Positions 46,021-55,161 of a stretch of 64,000 nucleotides of DNA are shown here, piece after piece; positions within the stretch are counted from its first letter, which is position 1, and each line of letters begins with the position of its first letter. Location of the stretch: contig NZ_SDPV01000001.1 of assembly GCF_004135625.1 (NCBI RefSeq), positions 186,001 through 250,000 on the forward strand, written 5' to 3'. Under the pieces are notes generated by a model. That model made no database searches and was not told where the DNA came from. It was given only the letters and a program-made list of their open reading frames with translations. The DNA comes from Pelagerythrobacter rhizovicinus. GTDB taxonomy: Bacteria > Pseudomonadota > Alphaproteobacteria > Sphingomonadales > Sphingomonadaceae. The translations under genes were made by a program, and so were the position numbers.

Positions 46021-46295
46021 GCCGGTTCGACAACTGTATCGACTGGTTTGCTGCCGTCGCCGCGCTCGCGATCTGGACTGCGCAGTTCATGGCCAAGTGG
46101 GCTGCGAGTGTGATCTTTCCGGACGCCGCGCCCGGTCGGATCATCGGGCTTCTCCTCTCGCTTGCGGGCCTTGCCGCACTCGTCTGGCTGTGGCGTTGGC
46201 GCCGCGTTCGTTCGCTGTGGACGACCGCCGGGCTGGCGATCGCCATCGCAGCGCTCGCAACCGCCTTCGATACGCTCCCGGCGCTGTTCGGCTGA
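46017..46295 (+). CDS. Small membrane protein of the oxidase operon
   Basis: The 92-residue protein has three predicted membrane helices (DWFAAVAALAIWTAQFMAKW, GLLLSLAGLAALVWLWRW, WTTAGLAIAIAALATAFDT). It overlaps the subunit I-III gene by 4 bp. Its position at the end of the oxidase operon suggests an accessory subunit, comparable in size to subunit IV-type proteins. No homologue is recognised with confidence. The function is unknown. Confidence 0.6.
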   Translation: MSRFDNCIDWFAAVAALAIWTAQFMAKWAASVIFPDAAPGRIIGLLLSLAGLAALVWLWRWRRVRSLWTTAGLAIAIAALATAFDTLPALFG

Positions 46296-46346
46296 AGCGC
46301 GGCAAGCAGTCCCGGCGCTGTTTCGAACAGCAGGCCGGGAAGTGCT

Positions 46347-47216
46347 CTAGAGGATGGGCTTGCCGCCGGTGACCCCGACGGTGGCGCCCGAGACATAGCT
46401 CGCCTCGTCCGCCGCGAGCATCACGTAGACGGGTGCCAATTCGGCAGGCTGGGCGGGCCGGCCGAGAGGCGTGTCCTTGCCGAAGTTCTTCACCTGCTCG
46501 ATCGGCATCGTCGAGGGGATCAGCGGCGTCCAGACGGGCCCGGGCGCCACGCAGTTCACCCGGATCTTGTTCTCGCCGAGCAACTGGGCGAGGCCGCCGG
46601 TGAAATTCTGGATGGCGCCTTTGGTGGTTGCATAGGCGAGCAGGGTCGGCCGCGGCATGTCCGCATTGATCGAGGTCGTGTTAATGATCGATCCGCCTTC
46701 GCCCATGTGCGGCAGCACCGCCTTCACCAGATAGAACATCGCGTGGACGTTGACCGCGAAGGTCTTCTCCCATTCCTCGTCGGGAATGTCCTCCACCTTT
46801 TCGTAAGTCATCTGATGGGCGGCGTTGTTGACGACGACATCGATGCGCCCGAACAGTTCGGCGGCCTTGTCCGCGATCGTCCGGCAGTGATCGGCCGAGC
46901 CGATGTCGCCGGGCACGAGCACCGCTTTGCGGCCTGCCTCCTCGACCCAGCGCGCGGTCTCCTTCGCGTCCTCGTCCTCGTTGAGATAGGAGATCAGGAC
47001 ATCCGCGCCTTCGCGCGCGAAAGCGATCGCGACCGCCCGCCCGATGCCGCTATCGCCGCCGGTGATGATCGTCTTCTTGCCGGCGAGACGCCCGGAACCG
47101 CGATAGCTGTGCTCCCCGTGATCGGGCCGTGGGTCCATGGCGTCGGTCGTGCCGGGCACCTGCTGTTGCTGTGCGGGCAGAGGAGGCCGTGGCGCCTGGG
47201 ATGCGGTTTCGTTCAT
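46347..47216 (-). CDS. Short-chain dehydrogenase of the general-stress type
   Basis: This 289-residue SDR has a Pro/Gln-rich N-terminal extension (ASQAPRPPLPAQQQQVPGTT), then GKKTIITGGDSGIGRAVAIAFAR, NNAAHQMTYE, NTTSINA and YATTKGA. It is the YghA/YhdF-like branch, often induced by general stress in alphaproteobacteria and Bacillus. GAGGAG precedes the ATG. A consensus GGAAC-N16-CGTT promoter lies upstream (47266-47290), consistent with EcfG control. The substrate is unknown. Confidence 0.85.
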   Translation of the reverse strand: MNETASQAPRPPLPAQQQQVPGTTDAMDPRPDHGEHSYRGSGRLAGKKTIITGGDSGIGRAVAIAFAREGADVLISYLNEDEDAKETARWVEEAGRKAVLVPGDIGSADHCRTIADKAAELFGRIDVVVNNAAHQMTYEKVEDIPDEEWEKTFAVNVHAMFYLVKAVLPHMGEGGSIINTTSINADMPRPTLLAYATTKGAIQNFTGGLAQLLGENKIRVNCVAPGPVWTPLIPSTMPIEQVKNFGKDTPLGRPAQPAELAPVYVMLAADEASYVSGATVGVTGGKPIL

Positions 47217-47265
47217 GAACTACTCCTCGGGAAAATGGCTTGCGCGCGCGCGCCGTTTCACTTCG

Positions 47266-47290
47266 AACGGGCCGCCCCGCCGCTCGTTCC
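47266..47290 (-). promoter_or_regulatory. EcfG-type general-stress promoter, GGAAC-N16-CGTT
   Basis: On the minus strand GGAAC (47290-47286) is followed after 16 bases by CGTT (47269-47266), the exact consensus of alphaproteobacterial EcfG general-stress promoters. It points at the SDR gene, whose ATG is at 47216. Transcription would start near 47258, with a leader of about 40 bases. No sigma factor gene is in the window. Confidence 0.72.
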
Positions 47291-47417
47291 GGGAGAGATG
47301 ATCAGCCATCCGAGGTCGCGCGCGCTCCATCTTCAACGAAATGGACCGGGCTGTCCGGCGTGCAGGAACAGCACGGCAGGGCGCGGGAGCAAATCGATCC
47401 GCCACCAGGCGGGCCTG

Positions 47418-47867
47418 TCACCCGCTGGAGCGCGGGATGATCGTGATGCCGGCGTCGTTCTCGAGGACGGCATGCTTGACCTGGTCGAGCCGCTCGAGCC
47501 CGTGCTGAGCACGAGCGGCCACCATGACGTCCGCCGTATCCATGCGGGTCTTCCTCAGGGCCCGCTCGTCGATCTTGCCGTCATGAATCAGGAATGTCGG
47601 CCGGCCGTCGATTACCTTCGATACCGCGGGCGACCATCGCTTGACGTACGAAAGACCGATATCGAGCAGAAACAGCGTGACGATCAGGATCGCCGCATTG
47701 GTGATCGAGAAGTCGTCGCCCAGCAGGGCCTGCTGCGTCGTCTCGGCGACAATCAGGAGCAGCACGAAATCGAACGGCGTAGCTTGCGCCATCGTGCGCC
47801 GACCGGACACGCGGATGATCACCAGCAACAGGAGATAGAGTGCGATGCCTCTGATTACGCTGTCCAT
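47418..47867 (-). CDS. YetF-like DUF421 membrane protein
   Basis: The 149-residue protein has about three N-terminal membrane helices (VIRGIALYLLLLVIIRVSGRR, PFDFVLLLIVAETTQQALLG, AILIVTLFLLDIGL), followed by the cytosolic DUF421 domain (VIDGRPTFLIHDGKIDERAL, and VKHAVLENDAGITIIP). The family is widespread in stress-related loci of alphaproteobacteria and Bacillus, with no defined biochemical role. It is 9 bp downstream of the preceding gene in an operon that appears to start at the hemerythrin gene. Confidence 0.82.
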   Translation of the reverse strand: MDSVIRGIALYLLLLVIIRVSGRRTMAQATPFDFVLLLIVAETTQQALLGDDFSITNAAILIVTLFLLDIGLSYVKRWSPAVSKVIDGRPTFLIHDGKIDERALRKTRMDTADVMVAARAQHGLERLDQVKHAVLENDAGITIIPRSSG

Positions 47868-47876
47868 GCACCCCTC

Positions 47877-48377
47877 CTATGGCAAGACCACGATGGGAAG
47901 TTCGCCGGTCGTTTCGCCGTTCACCGCGAAGCGACCGATGTGCGTGGGGAGCGACGGCCGGCTGGCACGAATGGAGAAGACGATGCTTCGCTTGCCCGGG
48001 CCGGGCGAAGATTCGAACTGATAGCGATGCCCGTTCGGTGTGGCGCTGACAGATGATGGCTGCGGCGCGATCGACTCGATCGCGAACATCTCTGCGAACT
48101 CGTTCGGGACCGTAATCTCGATATCGCCCGTGGTGTCTTGCGGAACCCTGACAGCGAGATTGTCGGCGGCCGCCCACCGTGAAACGCGCGGAACGTCCAG
48201 CTCCGCCGCCCCGGCGGTCGCCTGCTGCCGCGAAAGCACGCCGCCGCTACCGGTAAGGCCCAGAGCAGCGACCAGCAGCAGGGCGAGCATGATCAGCCAT
48301 GAGACCCGGCTGATCGCCCAGTGCCGCTCCTGAAGCGGGCGGTCTGCATCGACGTCGACGGATGAATCGGAAGACAT
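47877..48377 (-). CDS. Membrane-anchored periplasmic protein of unknown function
   Basis: This protein of about 166 residues has one N-terminal membrane helix (WLIMLALLLVAALGLTG) preceded by an acidic cytosolic tail (SSDSSVDVDADRPLQE). A beta-rich periplasmic part of some 110 residues has no recognisable motif. The start is uncertain: ATG at 48377 is used, and TTG at 48392 is possible. It lies 26 bp after hemerythrin and 9 bp before yetF, and looks like part of that operon. Confidence 0.6.
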   Translation of the reverse strand: MSSDSSVDVDADRPLQERHWAISRVSWLIMLALLLVAALGLTGSGGVLSRQQATAGAAELDVPRVSRWAAADNLAVRVPQDTTGDIEITVPNEFAEMFAIESIAPQPSSVSATPNGHRYQFESSPGPGKRSIVFSIRASRPSLPTHIGRFAVNGETTGELPIVVLP

Positions 48378-48403
48378 CTCCGGGTGCCCCAAGCCGGGGG
48401 CAC

Positions 48404-48901
48404 TCAGAGAGTCGCGACCTTGGCCGGCGGCAAACCGCTCGTTTCCGCCTGGGCCTTGAGCTCCTTCTTGCGGGCCAGCAACTGCTCGCCCAACGCGTCG
48501 AGATCGACGTCGCTGGCGCGGGCTTGCTGAAACATGTTCCCCTGCATCTTCTCTTCTTCGCGCACGTGATGCTCGATCTGTTCCTTCAGCACCAAAACCT
48601 TGGCGTCGTAGAACTCTTCATCGGGGCTGCCCGCGGCGATATCGTTGACGAGCACCTTGGCGCCGTCGTGCTCGACGTAGGCTTCCTTGAGCAGGCTCTC
48701 CTCGATCTTGCCCTCAAGGGCCGGATAGAAGATCTCCTCCTCGATCATCGTGTGGATCTTGAGTTCGTTGCAGATCTTTTCCGCGATGCTCCTTTTGCGC
48801 TCGATCCCCGATGCTTTCTCGTACTGGCCGAACAGATCCTCGACCTTGCGATGATCGGCTTCGAGAATGTGGGTTGCATCCGTATCAGTCTGTGTCGCCA
48901 T
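48404..48901 (-). CDS. Hemerythrin HHE-domain protein
   Basis: The 165-residue protein has the HHE metal-binding pattern: THILEADHRKVEDLF, IHTMIEEEIFYPALEG, YVEHDGAKVLV and EQIEHHVREEEKMQ. Such proteins bind a di-iron centre and may sense or sequester oxygen, nitric oxide or iron. The start at 48901 follows GAGGAG. A near-consensus EcfG promoter (GGAAC-N17-CGTC, 48924-48949) lies directly upstream, and the unknown gene and yetF follow in the same operon. Confidence 0.87.
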   Translation of the reverse strand: MATQTDTDATHILEADHRKVEDLFGQYEKASGIERKRSIAEKICNELKIHTMIEEEIFYPALEGKIEESLLKEAYVEHDGAKVLVNDIAAGSPDEEFYDAKVLVLKEQIEHHVREEEKMQGNMFQQARASDVDLDALGEQLLARKKELKAQAETSGLPPAKVATL

Positions 48902-48923
48902 CTGCTTGCTCCTCTGCAGAGCA

Positions 48924-48949
48924 GACGCTTCTGAAGGCCGCGGCGTTCC
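48924..48949 (-). promoter_or_regulatory. Near-consensus EcfG promoter before hemerythrin
   Basis: GGAAC (48949-48945, minus strand), a 17-base spacer and CGTC (48927-48924) match the EcfG promoter pattern with one changed base. The gene start is only 23 bases beyond the -10 element, so the leader would be very short. Confidence 0.5.
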
Positions 48950-49063
48950 TTCCACGGCGGTCGCGGGCCGTGAGCCGTTGCTGAGCTGCGACCACGCGTG
49001 ACAAGTATACGCAGATCAGTTCCGCTATCGGGATGCGGCGGCCAGTCGCGACAAGCGGCTCGC

Positions 49064-49951
49064 TCAGGCCCGCCCTCGGAAGAGCAAGTCCTTCGGCAGG
49101 CGCTTGCTCGGACGCAGAACGATGACCAATACGCCCAGGATAGCCACTGCGGCTCCGACCAGAAGTTCGACCGTCAGAGGCTCCTGCACCAGCAGAGCGC
49201 CGAGCGCGACCGTCAGCAGCGGGTTCATCAGTGTCAGCGGCGCGATGACGTTCACATCGTGCCTGCTCAGGAGCCAGAAATAGACGGTGTGGGCACCGAC
49301 CGAGACGACCAGGGCGGAGAAGAGCAGAACGGCGACGAAGTTCCACCCAGCGGAGGCCGTAGCGGCAATCTGGCCCGATTCGGTGATCGCCGACAGCGGC
49401 AGCAGCAGGATCATCCCTGAAAGGCCCGACCACGCCTGCAATCGCATCGGCGAGATCGACAGCTTCTTGAGCAGGACGCTGCCGAGCGCGCCCGCCAACG
49501 CCGATATCGCCACAACCAGGAGACCGAGCGAGGCGGAAAGCCTCCCCTGGCCCACGAGTACGATCCCGATCCCGACGAGCGCCAGAAGGATTCCCAGAGC
49601 TCGTCGCCAGCGCACCCGCTCGCCGAGCAGCGCGATGGCGAAGAGAACCGCCGCGGGCGCGCTGGCGAGGCTTACGATTGCAGCGGAAGAGGCAGTTGCG
49701 GTTCGCAGCCCGATGAAGAGCAAGGCGAAGGACGCGCCGCCGAGAAGGAGCGCTACGAGAACCGTCCGGCCAAGGGGAGCGGGAAGCGGGCGCAACCAGG
49801 GCAGGAGGACGATCGCCACGAGAGCGGAGCGGATGCCGGCAAAGAAGACCGGCGGAATCTCGAACGGCCCCACGGCAAATTTGCTCACCACCACGTTCAG
49901 CGCCCAAACGAGACAGACGCCGACGAGGATCAGAAAATCGCGGAGGGGCAT
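49064..49951 (-). CDS. EamA/DMT-family transporter
   Basis: The 295-residue protein has ten predicted membrane helices in two EamA repeats. It begins MPLRDFLILVGVCLVWALNVVVSKF, and FALLFIGLRTATASSAAIVSLASAP marks the end of the first repeat. The second ends with ALLVQEPLTVELLVGAAVAILG. The ATG shares the last base of the GH13 stop, so it is the last gene of the glucose dehydrogenase operon. It is a probable metabolite or drug exporter with unknown substrate. Confidence 0.83.
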   Translation of the reverse strand: MPLRDFLILVGVCLVWALNVVVSKFAVGPFEIPPVFFAGIRSALVAIVLLPWLRPLPAPLGRTVLVALLLGGASFALLFIGLRTATASSAAIVSLASAPAAVLFAIALLGERVRWRRALGILLALVGIGIVLVGQGRLSASLGLLVVAISALAGALGSVLLKKLSISPMRLQAWSGLSGMILLLPLSAITESGQIAATASAGWNFVAVLLFSALVVSVGAHTVYFWLLSRHDVNVIAPLTLMNPLLTVALGALLVQEPLTVELLVGAAVAILGVLVIVLRPSKRLPKDLLFRGRA

Positions 49952-51600
49952 CAGGCTCCGACGGGCCGCTCGAATCTCGCCCAGCGACAGCCGTAGGGCT
50001 CGAGTTCGAAGTCCTGTTGCCTTTCGACTGCGCTGCCGAGGGCTTCTGGCTGTGAGGCGAATATGACGCGCCCTATGCCACTCGGCGCCGAGGAAAGGTC
50101 GATCTCGGCGCGTGCCTTTCTATCCGCGAGGTTGTGAAGCGTCAGCAGTGTGTGCCGTCCATGTTCATAGGCGATGGCGACGACCGCCGGATGGCCGGTA
50201 TCGAGATCCTGGGGCGCGGCACTGCCGATTTCCCGGCACCGGCGCCGCAAGCCCGAGAGGTCGCGGATCCAGTTCAGGAGGGAGCCGGCATCGACGTCCT
50301 GCAGGGCAACGTTGACCTTCTTGAAGCCGAAGGGGCCCTCGCCCACCGGCTGGCGAACCGGTTCGGCGGGCGTAAATCCGGCACCGGGCGCATCCGACCA
50401 TTGCATTGGCGTGCGGACGGCAGTTCGACCGGGGAGCGAGAGGTCTTCGCCCATGCCGATCTCGTCTCCGTAGATGATCGCGGGCGAGCCGGGCAGTGCG
50501 AACAGAAGGCTGTAGGCCAGCTTCAGGCGTTTCAGATCGCCGCCAAGCATGGGGGCGAGGCGGCGGCGGATGCCCCGGCCATAGATCTGCATATCCTCGT
50601 CCGGCGCGAAGGCGGCGAAGACTTCCTCCCGCTGCTCGCGCGAAAGTCGTTCGAGGTCGAGTTCGTCGTGGTTGCGCAGGAAGTTGATCCAATGGCAGTC
50701 GCGCGGAATCTTCGGCAGCAGCTCGAGCGCAAAGCGCACCGGCTCCGCCTCCTGCCGCGCCAGCGCAAGGAACAGATAGTTGGTCATCAGGAAGTTCAGC
50801 AGCGCATGCAGTTCGTCGTCATCTCCGAAGAACGACGCAATCTCGTCCGGATTCTCGTCCGCCTCGCCGATCAGCATCGCGCCGACGGCGGTGGTGTCGA
50901 CGAAGGAACGGAGCTGCCGCAGCACCTCGTGCCCTGCCTCCAGCGGTGCGTCGCCAGGGCCCTTCGGCTCGATCATGTGCGACGCGGCATCCACGCGAAA
51001 GCCGCTCGCCCCACACGTGAGCCAGAAGCGCAGGATGCGATCGATCTCCTCGCGCAGTGTCTGGTTGGTGTGGTTGAGATCTGGCTGAAAGCTGTAGAAA
51101 CGGTGATAGTACCACTTCCCGCTCACTTCGTCCTTTGCCCAGACGCTGTCCTCCACGCCGGGGAAGATCGGTCCATTTCCCGGCACGGGCGGCACCGGTT
51201 CGTCGGACCAGACATAGAAATCGTGCTCCTCGCTTTCGGGATCGTTCCGCGCCTTTTCGAACCAGGGATGTTCGTCGGACGTATGGTTCAGCACGAGGTC
51301 GAGGACCACACGAATGCCGCGCTGATTGGCGCATGTTATGAACTCGATCAGCTCGCCGAAATCCCCGATATCGGGATCGATGGCGTAGTAGTCCGAGACG
51401 TCGTAGCCGTTGTCCCGGCCGGGCGTGCGGAAGAAAGGCATCAGCCACACGCAATTGACTCCGAGACCCTCTATGTAATCGAGCCGCTCGATCAGGCCGC
51501 GAAAGTCGCCGATCCCGTCGCCGTTGCTGTCCTGGAACAGGCCCACGTCGACGCCATAGATGATCGCGTCCTTGTACCAGATGTTCCGAGGGTCAGACAT
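49951..51600 (-). CDS. GH13 alpha-amylase family enzyme, trehalose-synthase-like
   Basis: The 549-residue enzyme has the GH13 regions: WYKDAIIYGVDVGLFQDSNG at the start, DLVLNHTSDEH, FRVDAASH with the nucleophile Asp, LIGEADENPDE with the acid/base Glu, and LRNHDELDL with the third Asp. The N-terminus resembles trehalose synthase TreS; an alpha-glucosidase or related transglycosidase is also possible. It has no signal peptide, so it is cytosolic. The start at 51600 overlaps the flavin oxidoreductase stop by 8 bp. Confidence 0.85.
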   Translation of the reverse strand: MSDPRNIWYKDAIIYGVDVGLFQDSNGDGIGDFRGLIERLDYIEGLGVNCVWLMPFFRTPGRDNGYDVSDYYAIDPDIGDFGELIEFITCANQRGIRVVLDLVLNHTSDEHPWFEKARNDPESEEHDFYVWSDEPVPPVPGNGPIFPGVEDSVWAKDEVSGKWYYHRFYSFQPDLNHTNQTLREEIDRILRFWLTCGASGFRVDAASHMIEPKGPGDAPLEAGHEVLRQLRSFVDTTAVGAMLIGEADENPDEIASFFGDDDELHALLNFLMTNYLFLALARQEAEPVRFALELLPKIPRDCHWINFLRNHDELDLERLSREQREEVFAAFAPDEDMQIYGRGIRRRLAPMLGGDLKRLKLAYSLLFALPGSPAIIYGDEIGMGEDLSLPGRTAVRTPMQWSDAPGAGFTPAEPVRQPVGEGPFGFKKVNVALQDVDAGSLLNWIRDLSGLRRRCREIGSAAPQDLDTGHPAVVAIAYEHGRHTLLTLHNLADRKARAEIDLSSAPSGIGRVIFASQPEALGSAVERQQDFELEPYGCRWARFERPVGA

Positions 51601-52597
51601 TCGTTGGTTCCCGTAAGTTGTCGCAGGGGTTCTGGGGCAGCCGGGGCAACACCTCCTCACCGAAGGTGGCGAGGAACGCGCGCTGATTGTCGCCGACGTT
51701 GTGGAGGTAGATCTCGTCGAAACCCAGATCTGCGGCTTCGACGATCGCGGAGACGAAGTGCTCGGGCTCGGATGCCATGATCACGTGGCCTTCGAGATCC
51801 TCGGGGCCGAGATCGCGTGTCGCCTCCTCGAAATCCTCGGGACTCGCACAGTTCTCCGCCACCTGGGGTTCCACGACATTGAACCTCCAGTTGCGCCATG
51901 CGAGATCACGCGCTTCCCCTTCGGTCGGCGCCCACGACAGGTGCATCTGCAGGATCAGCCGCTTGCCCGCGCCTCCGCCACGACGAAACGCGGCGACCAC
52001 TTCCCCCAACTGCTCGCGCGGCATGTTCACGGTAATGAGGCCGTCGGCCCATGCGCCCAACCACTGCGCCGTTTCGGGACCGAGTGCAGCGCCGACGAGG
52101 AGCGGATGCGGCTGGGCCGGCCGGGTGTAGAGGTGCGCTTCCCGAACGGGAATAGGACGTTCGCTGGAAACCGTCTCCCCGTTCCACAGCGCGCGGATGA
52201 TCCGCGCACCCTCTTCCAGGCGGCTGTTGCGTTCGGCCTTGGGCGGCCAGCCTTGGCCTACCACGCTTTCGTTCAGCGCCTCTCCGCTGCCGAGCCCGAG
52301 CCAGGCGAGCCGGCCCGGGAAGAGGCGCGCAAGCGTCGCCCCGGCTTGCGCGACGATCGCCGGATGGTAGCGCCAGCCGCCCGGAACAGCCAGCGTCCCG
52401 AACGGCACACTTGTGGCTTCCATTGCTGCCCCGAGCCAGACCCAGGCGAAGCCCGACTGGCCCTGCAGCTCGCTCCACGGCTTGAAGTGGTCCGACGACA
52501 TCACGGCGCCGAAACCCGCCCGCTCTGCTTCCCGAGCCAGTACGCGGAGGTCCTCCGGAGCGAACTGTTCGTGCGAGGCGTGATACCCGATCAGCAC
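51593..52597 (-). CDS. Luciferase-like (LLM) flavin oxidoreductase
   Basis: The 334-residue TIM-barrel protein has the LLM pattern: LIGYHASHEQFAPEDLRVLAREAERAGFGAVMSSDHFKPW, in two motifs, then WLGLGSGEALNE and LRQ-free RIIRALWNGETV. It resembles the non-F420 flavin family, where FMN is expected. The start is GTG at 52597, 8 bp after the dehydrogenase stop; no ATG lies nearby. It is cotranscribed with PQQ dehydrogenase and a GH13 enzyme. The substrate is unknown. Confidence 0.8.
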   Translation of the reverse strand: MLIGYHASHEQFAPEDLRVLAREAERAGFGAVMSSDHFKPWSELQGQSGFAWVWLGAAMEATSVPFGTLAVPGGWRYHPAIVAQAGATLARLFPGRLAWLGLGSGEALNESVVGQGWPPKAERNSRLEEGARIIRALWNGETVSSERPIPVREAHLYTRPAQPHPLLVGAALGPETAQWLGAWADGLITVNMPREQLGEVVAAFRRGGGAGKRLILQMHLSWAPTEGEARDLAWRNWRFNVVEPQVAENCASPEDFEEATRDLGPEDLEGHVIMASEPEHFVSAIVEAADLGFDEIYLHNVGDNQRAFLATFGEEVLPRLPQNPCDNLREPTNV

Positions 52598-52605
52598 GTC
52601 GGCAC

Positions 52606-55017
52606 CTAGTCGGCCGGCAGCGCGTAGGCGATCAGTTCGTCTCCGATCGGCGTCTCCATGAAGTGGTGGCCGCCCGCCATGATGGCAACGTATTGCCGGC
52701 CGTTCGCCTCGTAGGTGATCGGCGTCGCCTGGCCGCCTGCGGGCAGCACATCCTGCCATAGCGTCTCTCCGGTACGCATGTCGATCGCACGGAACAGGTT
52801 GTCGGTCGTCGCTGCGATGAAGATCAATCCGCCCGCAGTGACTACGCTGCCGCCGTTGTTCGGCGTACCGATCTCGAACGGCATCATCGAGGGGATGCCG
52901 AAGGGCCCATTGCGCCGGGCGGAGCCGAGCGGCCGATCCCAGATCGTCTCCCCGGTGCGCAGATCGATCGCGCGAATGCCGCCGTAGGGCGGTTCCTTGC
53001 ACAGCAGGCCGGTAAACGGCAGGCGCCAGCCCGCGTTGACGTCGATCGCATAAGGTGCGCCAGCCTGCGGGTCGCCGGCGCCTTCCGCGCCGCCACCCAT
53101 GTCACCGCCCCGCGCCTCCCCGCGGGGTGCCCAGCCCATCTCGTCGGCCTCTGCGCGCGGGACAAGGCGATTGTAGTTCGGCATGTCGTTGTAGTTGGCG
53201 ATGATGACTCCGCGTTGCGGGTCGATCGCGATACCGCCCCAGTCGGAACCGCCGTTGTAGCCCGGATACTGGACCCAGCGCTGGTCAGCGGTCGGCGGGG
53301 TATACATTCCCTTGTAGCTCGCGCGGCGGAACTGAATGCGGCACACCATCTGATCGATGGGCGACATCCCCCACATGTCGCGTTCGTGCAGTTCCGGACG
53401 TGCGAGCGTGTGGAACAGTGAGAAAGGCTGTGTCGGCGCCCGTTCCGCGGGCTCGACGCCCCCCTGCGGCACTGGCCGCTCCTCCACCGCAGTCAGCAGA
53501 CTGCCGTTGCGGCGATCGAGAACATAAATGTCGCCCTGCTTGCTGGCGAGGACGACGGCAGGTACGCCGCCCGGGAGATCGATGAGCGTCGGTTGCGAGC
53601 CGAGGTCATAGTCCCACACGTCCTTGTGAACGGTCTGGAAGTGCCAGGCAGGACGGCCCGTCTCGGCGTCAAGCGCGACCAGCGAGGTTGCGTATTCGTT
53701 CTCCGCCGGCAGGCGATCACCGCTCCAGTAGTCTCCTGCGGCGTTGCCCATCGGCAGATAGACGAGACCAAGTTCTTCGTCCGCCGACGCCATGGTCCAC
53801 ATGTTGGGTGTTCCGCGGGTGTAGGTGCCCCCTCCCTCCGGACGCCCTTGACGGTCCGGCACGACCATGTCCCATGCCCAGGCGAGTTCGCCCGTAACGG
53901 CGTCGAAGGCCTGAATGACGCCCGAGGGCGCGTTGAGTTTCTGCCCGTCGAGGACCTGGTGCCCGGTGACGATGTTCCCGCGCACAATCACTGGCGGGGA
54001 AGTGATCGAGACCATGCCCGGCACGACCTGCCCCATTCCGGGCGTGATGGAGACGGAACCGTTGGTCCCGAATTCCTCGCACGGCTGGCCCGTCTCCGCA
54101 TCGACGGCCACCAGGCGCGCGTCGAGCGTGCCCTCGATGATGCGCCGCGCGCATGGCGCGTCGGCCTCGGCCCCGGAAACTTCGTGGTAGGCGACTCCGC
54201 GGCAGGCGGCGGTATAGGGAATCCACTCGTCGGGAACCTGCGGGTCGTAGCGCCAGCGCTCGTCTCCGGTCGCGGGATCGAGCGCGATCAGGATGTTCTT
54301 CGCCGAGCAGAGATAGAGTGTGTCGCCGACCTTGAGTGGTGTCGTTTCGGCGCCATAGCTGTTGTGATCAAGATCCTCGGGAAGGTCCCGCGTATGCGCG
54401 ACCCATGCGCGCTCGAGCCGGCCCACGTTTGCCGGCGTGATCTGCGCAAGGCGCGAATAGCGTTGGGCGCCTTGTGTTCCGCCATACGCGATCCAGTCTC
54501 CGTTTGGCGCAGGGAATCCGTCGTCTCCGGCGTAGTTCGCCGCGGGCAGATCGCGAACCGGCGTGGACGGTCCGGCTCGTGAGACGAGATACGTGCCGAC
54601 CGCCATGAAAACGAGGAAAGCGGCAGCAAGGACAAGGGACCCCGTCCACCCGAACGGTCGCCTTCGCATCAGCGGAACAATCAGCAGCACGAGAACCATC
54701 AGCACCGCCGGGCCGGCGATCCGCGGCACGAGCGCCCAGACATTGGCGCCGCTTTCCCAGAAGGCCCAGATCACAGTGCCGGTGAAGATTGCGGCGTAGA
54801 GCCAGACGCCGATGAGGTTGCGGAACGCGATCAGGGCGCCGCTCGCAATGAGGGCGACGCCTGCGAGCAGATAGTACGCCGAACCTCCCAGCGCCAGGAG
54901 CCAGATGCCCCCGGCCGTGAGGGCAAGGCCTATCAGGCCCAGAAGGATGCCGAGCGCCAGGGCGCCCCATCGACTCCGCGGCTCGTCCGTCGAAGTACTC
55001 TCGTTCCTGTGTTCCAT
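52606..55017 (-). CDS. gcd: PQQ-dependent membrane-bound glucose dehydrogenase
   Basis: The 803-residue enzyme has five N-terminal membrane helices (residues about 15-140), then an eight-bladed PQQ propeller. Motifs are WIAYGGTQGAQRYSRL, GAETTPLKVGDTLYLC, GDERWRYDPQVPDEW, VWDYDLGSQPTL and GGSDWGGIAIDPQRG. It oxidises glucose or other aldoses in the periplasm to the lactone, giving electrons to ubiquinone. The length and membrane anchor are typical of Gcd. GGGGAAG precedes the ATG at 55017. PQQ synthesis genes are not in the window. Confidence 0.88.
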   Translation of the reverse strand: MEHRNESTSTDEPRSRWGALALGILLGLIGLALTAGGIWLLALGGSAYYLLAGVALIASGALIAFRNLIGVWLYAAIFTGTVIWAFWESGANVWALVPRIAGPAVLMVLVLLIVPLMRRRPFGWTGSLVLAAAFLVFMAVGTYLVSRAGPSTPVRDLPAANYAGDDGFPAPNGDWIAYGGTQGAQRYSRLAQITPANVGRLERAWVAHTRDLPEDLDHNSYGAETTPLKVGDTLYLCSAKNILIALDPATGDERWRYDPQVPDEWIPYTAACRGVAYHEVSGAEADAPCARRIIEGTLDARLVAVDAETGQPCEEFGTNGSVSITPGMGQVVPGMVSITSPPVIVRGNIVTGHQVLDGQKLNAPSGVIQAFDAVTGELAWAWDMVVPDRQGRPEGGGTYTRGTPNMWTMASADEELGLVYLPMGNAAGDYWSGDRLPAENEYATSLVALDAETGRPAWHFQTVHKDVWDYDLGSQPTLIDLPGGVPAVVLASKQGDIYVLDRRNGSLLTAVEERPVPQGGVEPAERAPTQPFSLFHTLARPELHERDMWGMSPIDQMVCRIQFRRASYKGMYTPPTADQRWVQYPGYNGGSDWGGIAIDPQRGVIIANYNDMPNYNRLVPRAEADEMGWAPRGEARGGDMGGGAEGAGDPQAGAPYAIDVNAGWRLPFTGLLCKEPPYGGIRAIDLRTGETIWDRPLGSARRNGPFGIPSMMPFEIGTPNNGGSVVTAGGLIFIAATTDNLFRAIDMRTGETLWQDVLPAGGQATPITYEANGRQYVAIMAGGHHFMETPIGDELIAYALPAD

Positions 55018-55121
55018 GGAATGCTTCCCCGATCGAACGCGTGGAGGGCCGGCACGGAACGTGCCCGCTGGAAAAATGGCTTCGCCCAAGCGAGGGTTCC
55101 CCGCAGCACAGGAAAAGAACC

Positions 55122-55133
55122 TGACATATGTTA
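55122..55133. promoter_or_regulatory. TAACATATGTCA motif, copy A (minus orientation)
   Basis: TGACATATGTTA on the plus strand is a near-perfect dyad around CATATG. Two related 12-mers, TCACCTATGTTA and TAACCTATGTGA, flank the Crp/Fnr-type gene start at 56581-56592 and 56721-56732. All three fit TAACMTAKGTSA. This copy lies between gcd and the divergent PCuAC-fold gene and may be a site of the Crp/Fnr-type regulator. Confidence 0.5.
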
Positions 55134-55161
55134 CTTTAACCCGTTGCGGTGCGGTTTTCGG

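Noticed and set aside
47220-47405. 61-codon minus-strand frame between the SDR and yetF genes
   Set aside because: No ribosome site, no motif, and it would cover the exact EcfG promoter of the SDR gene.
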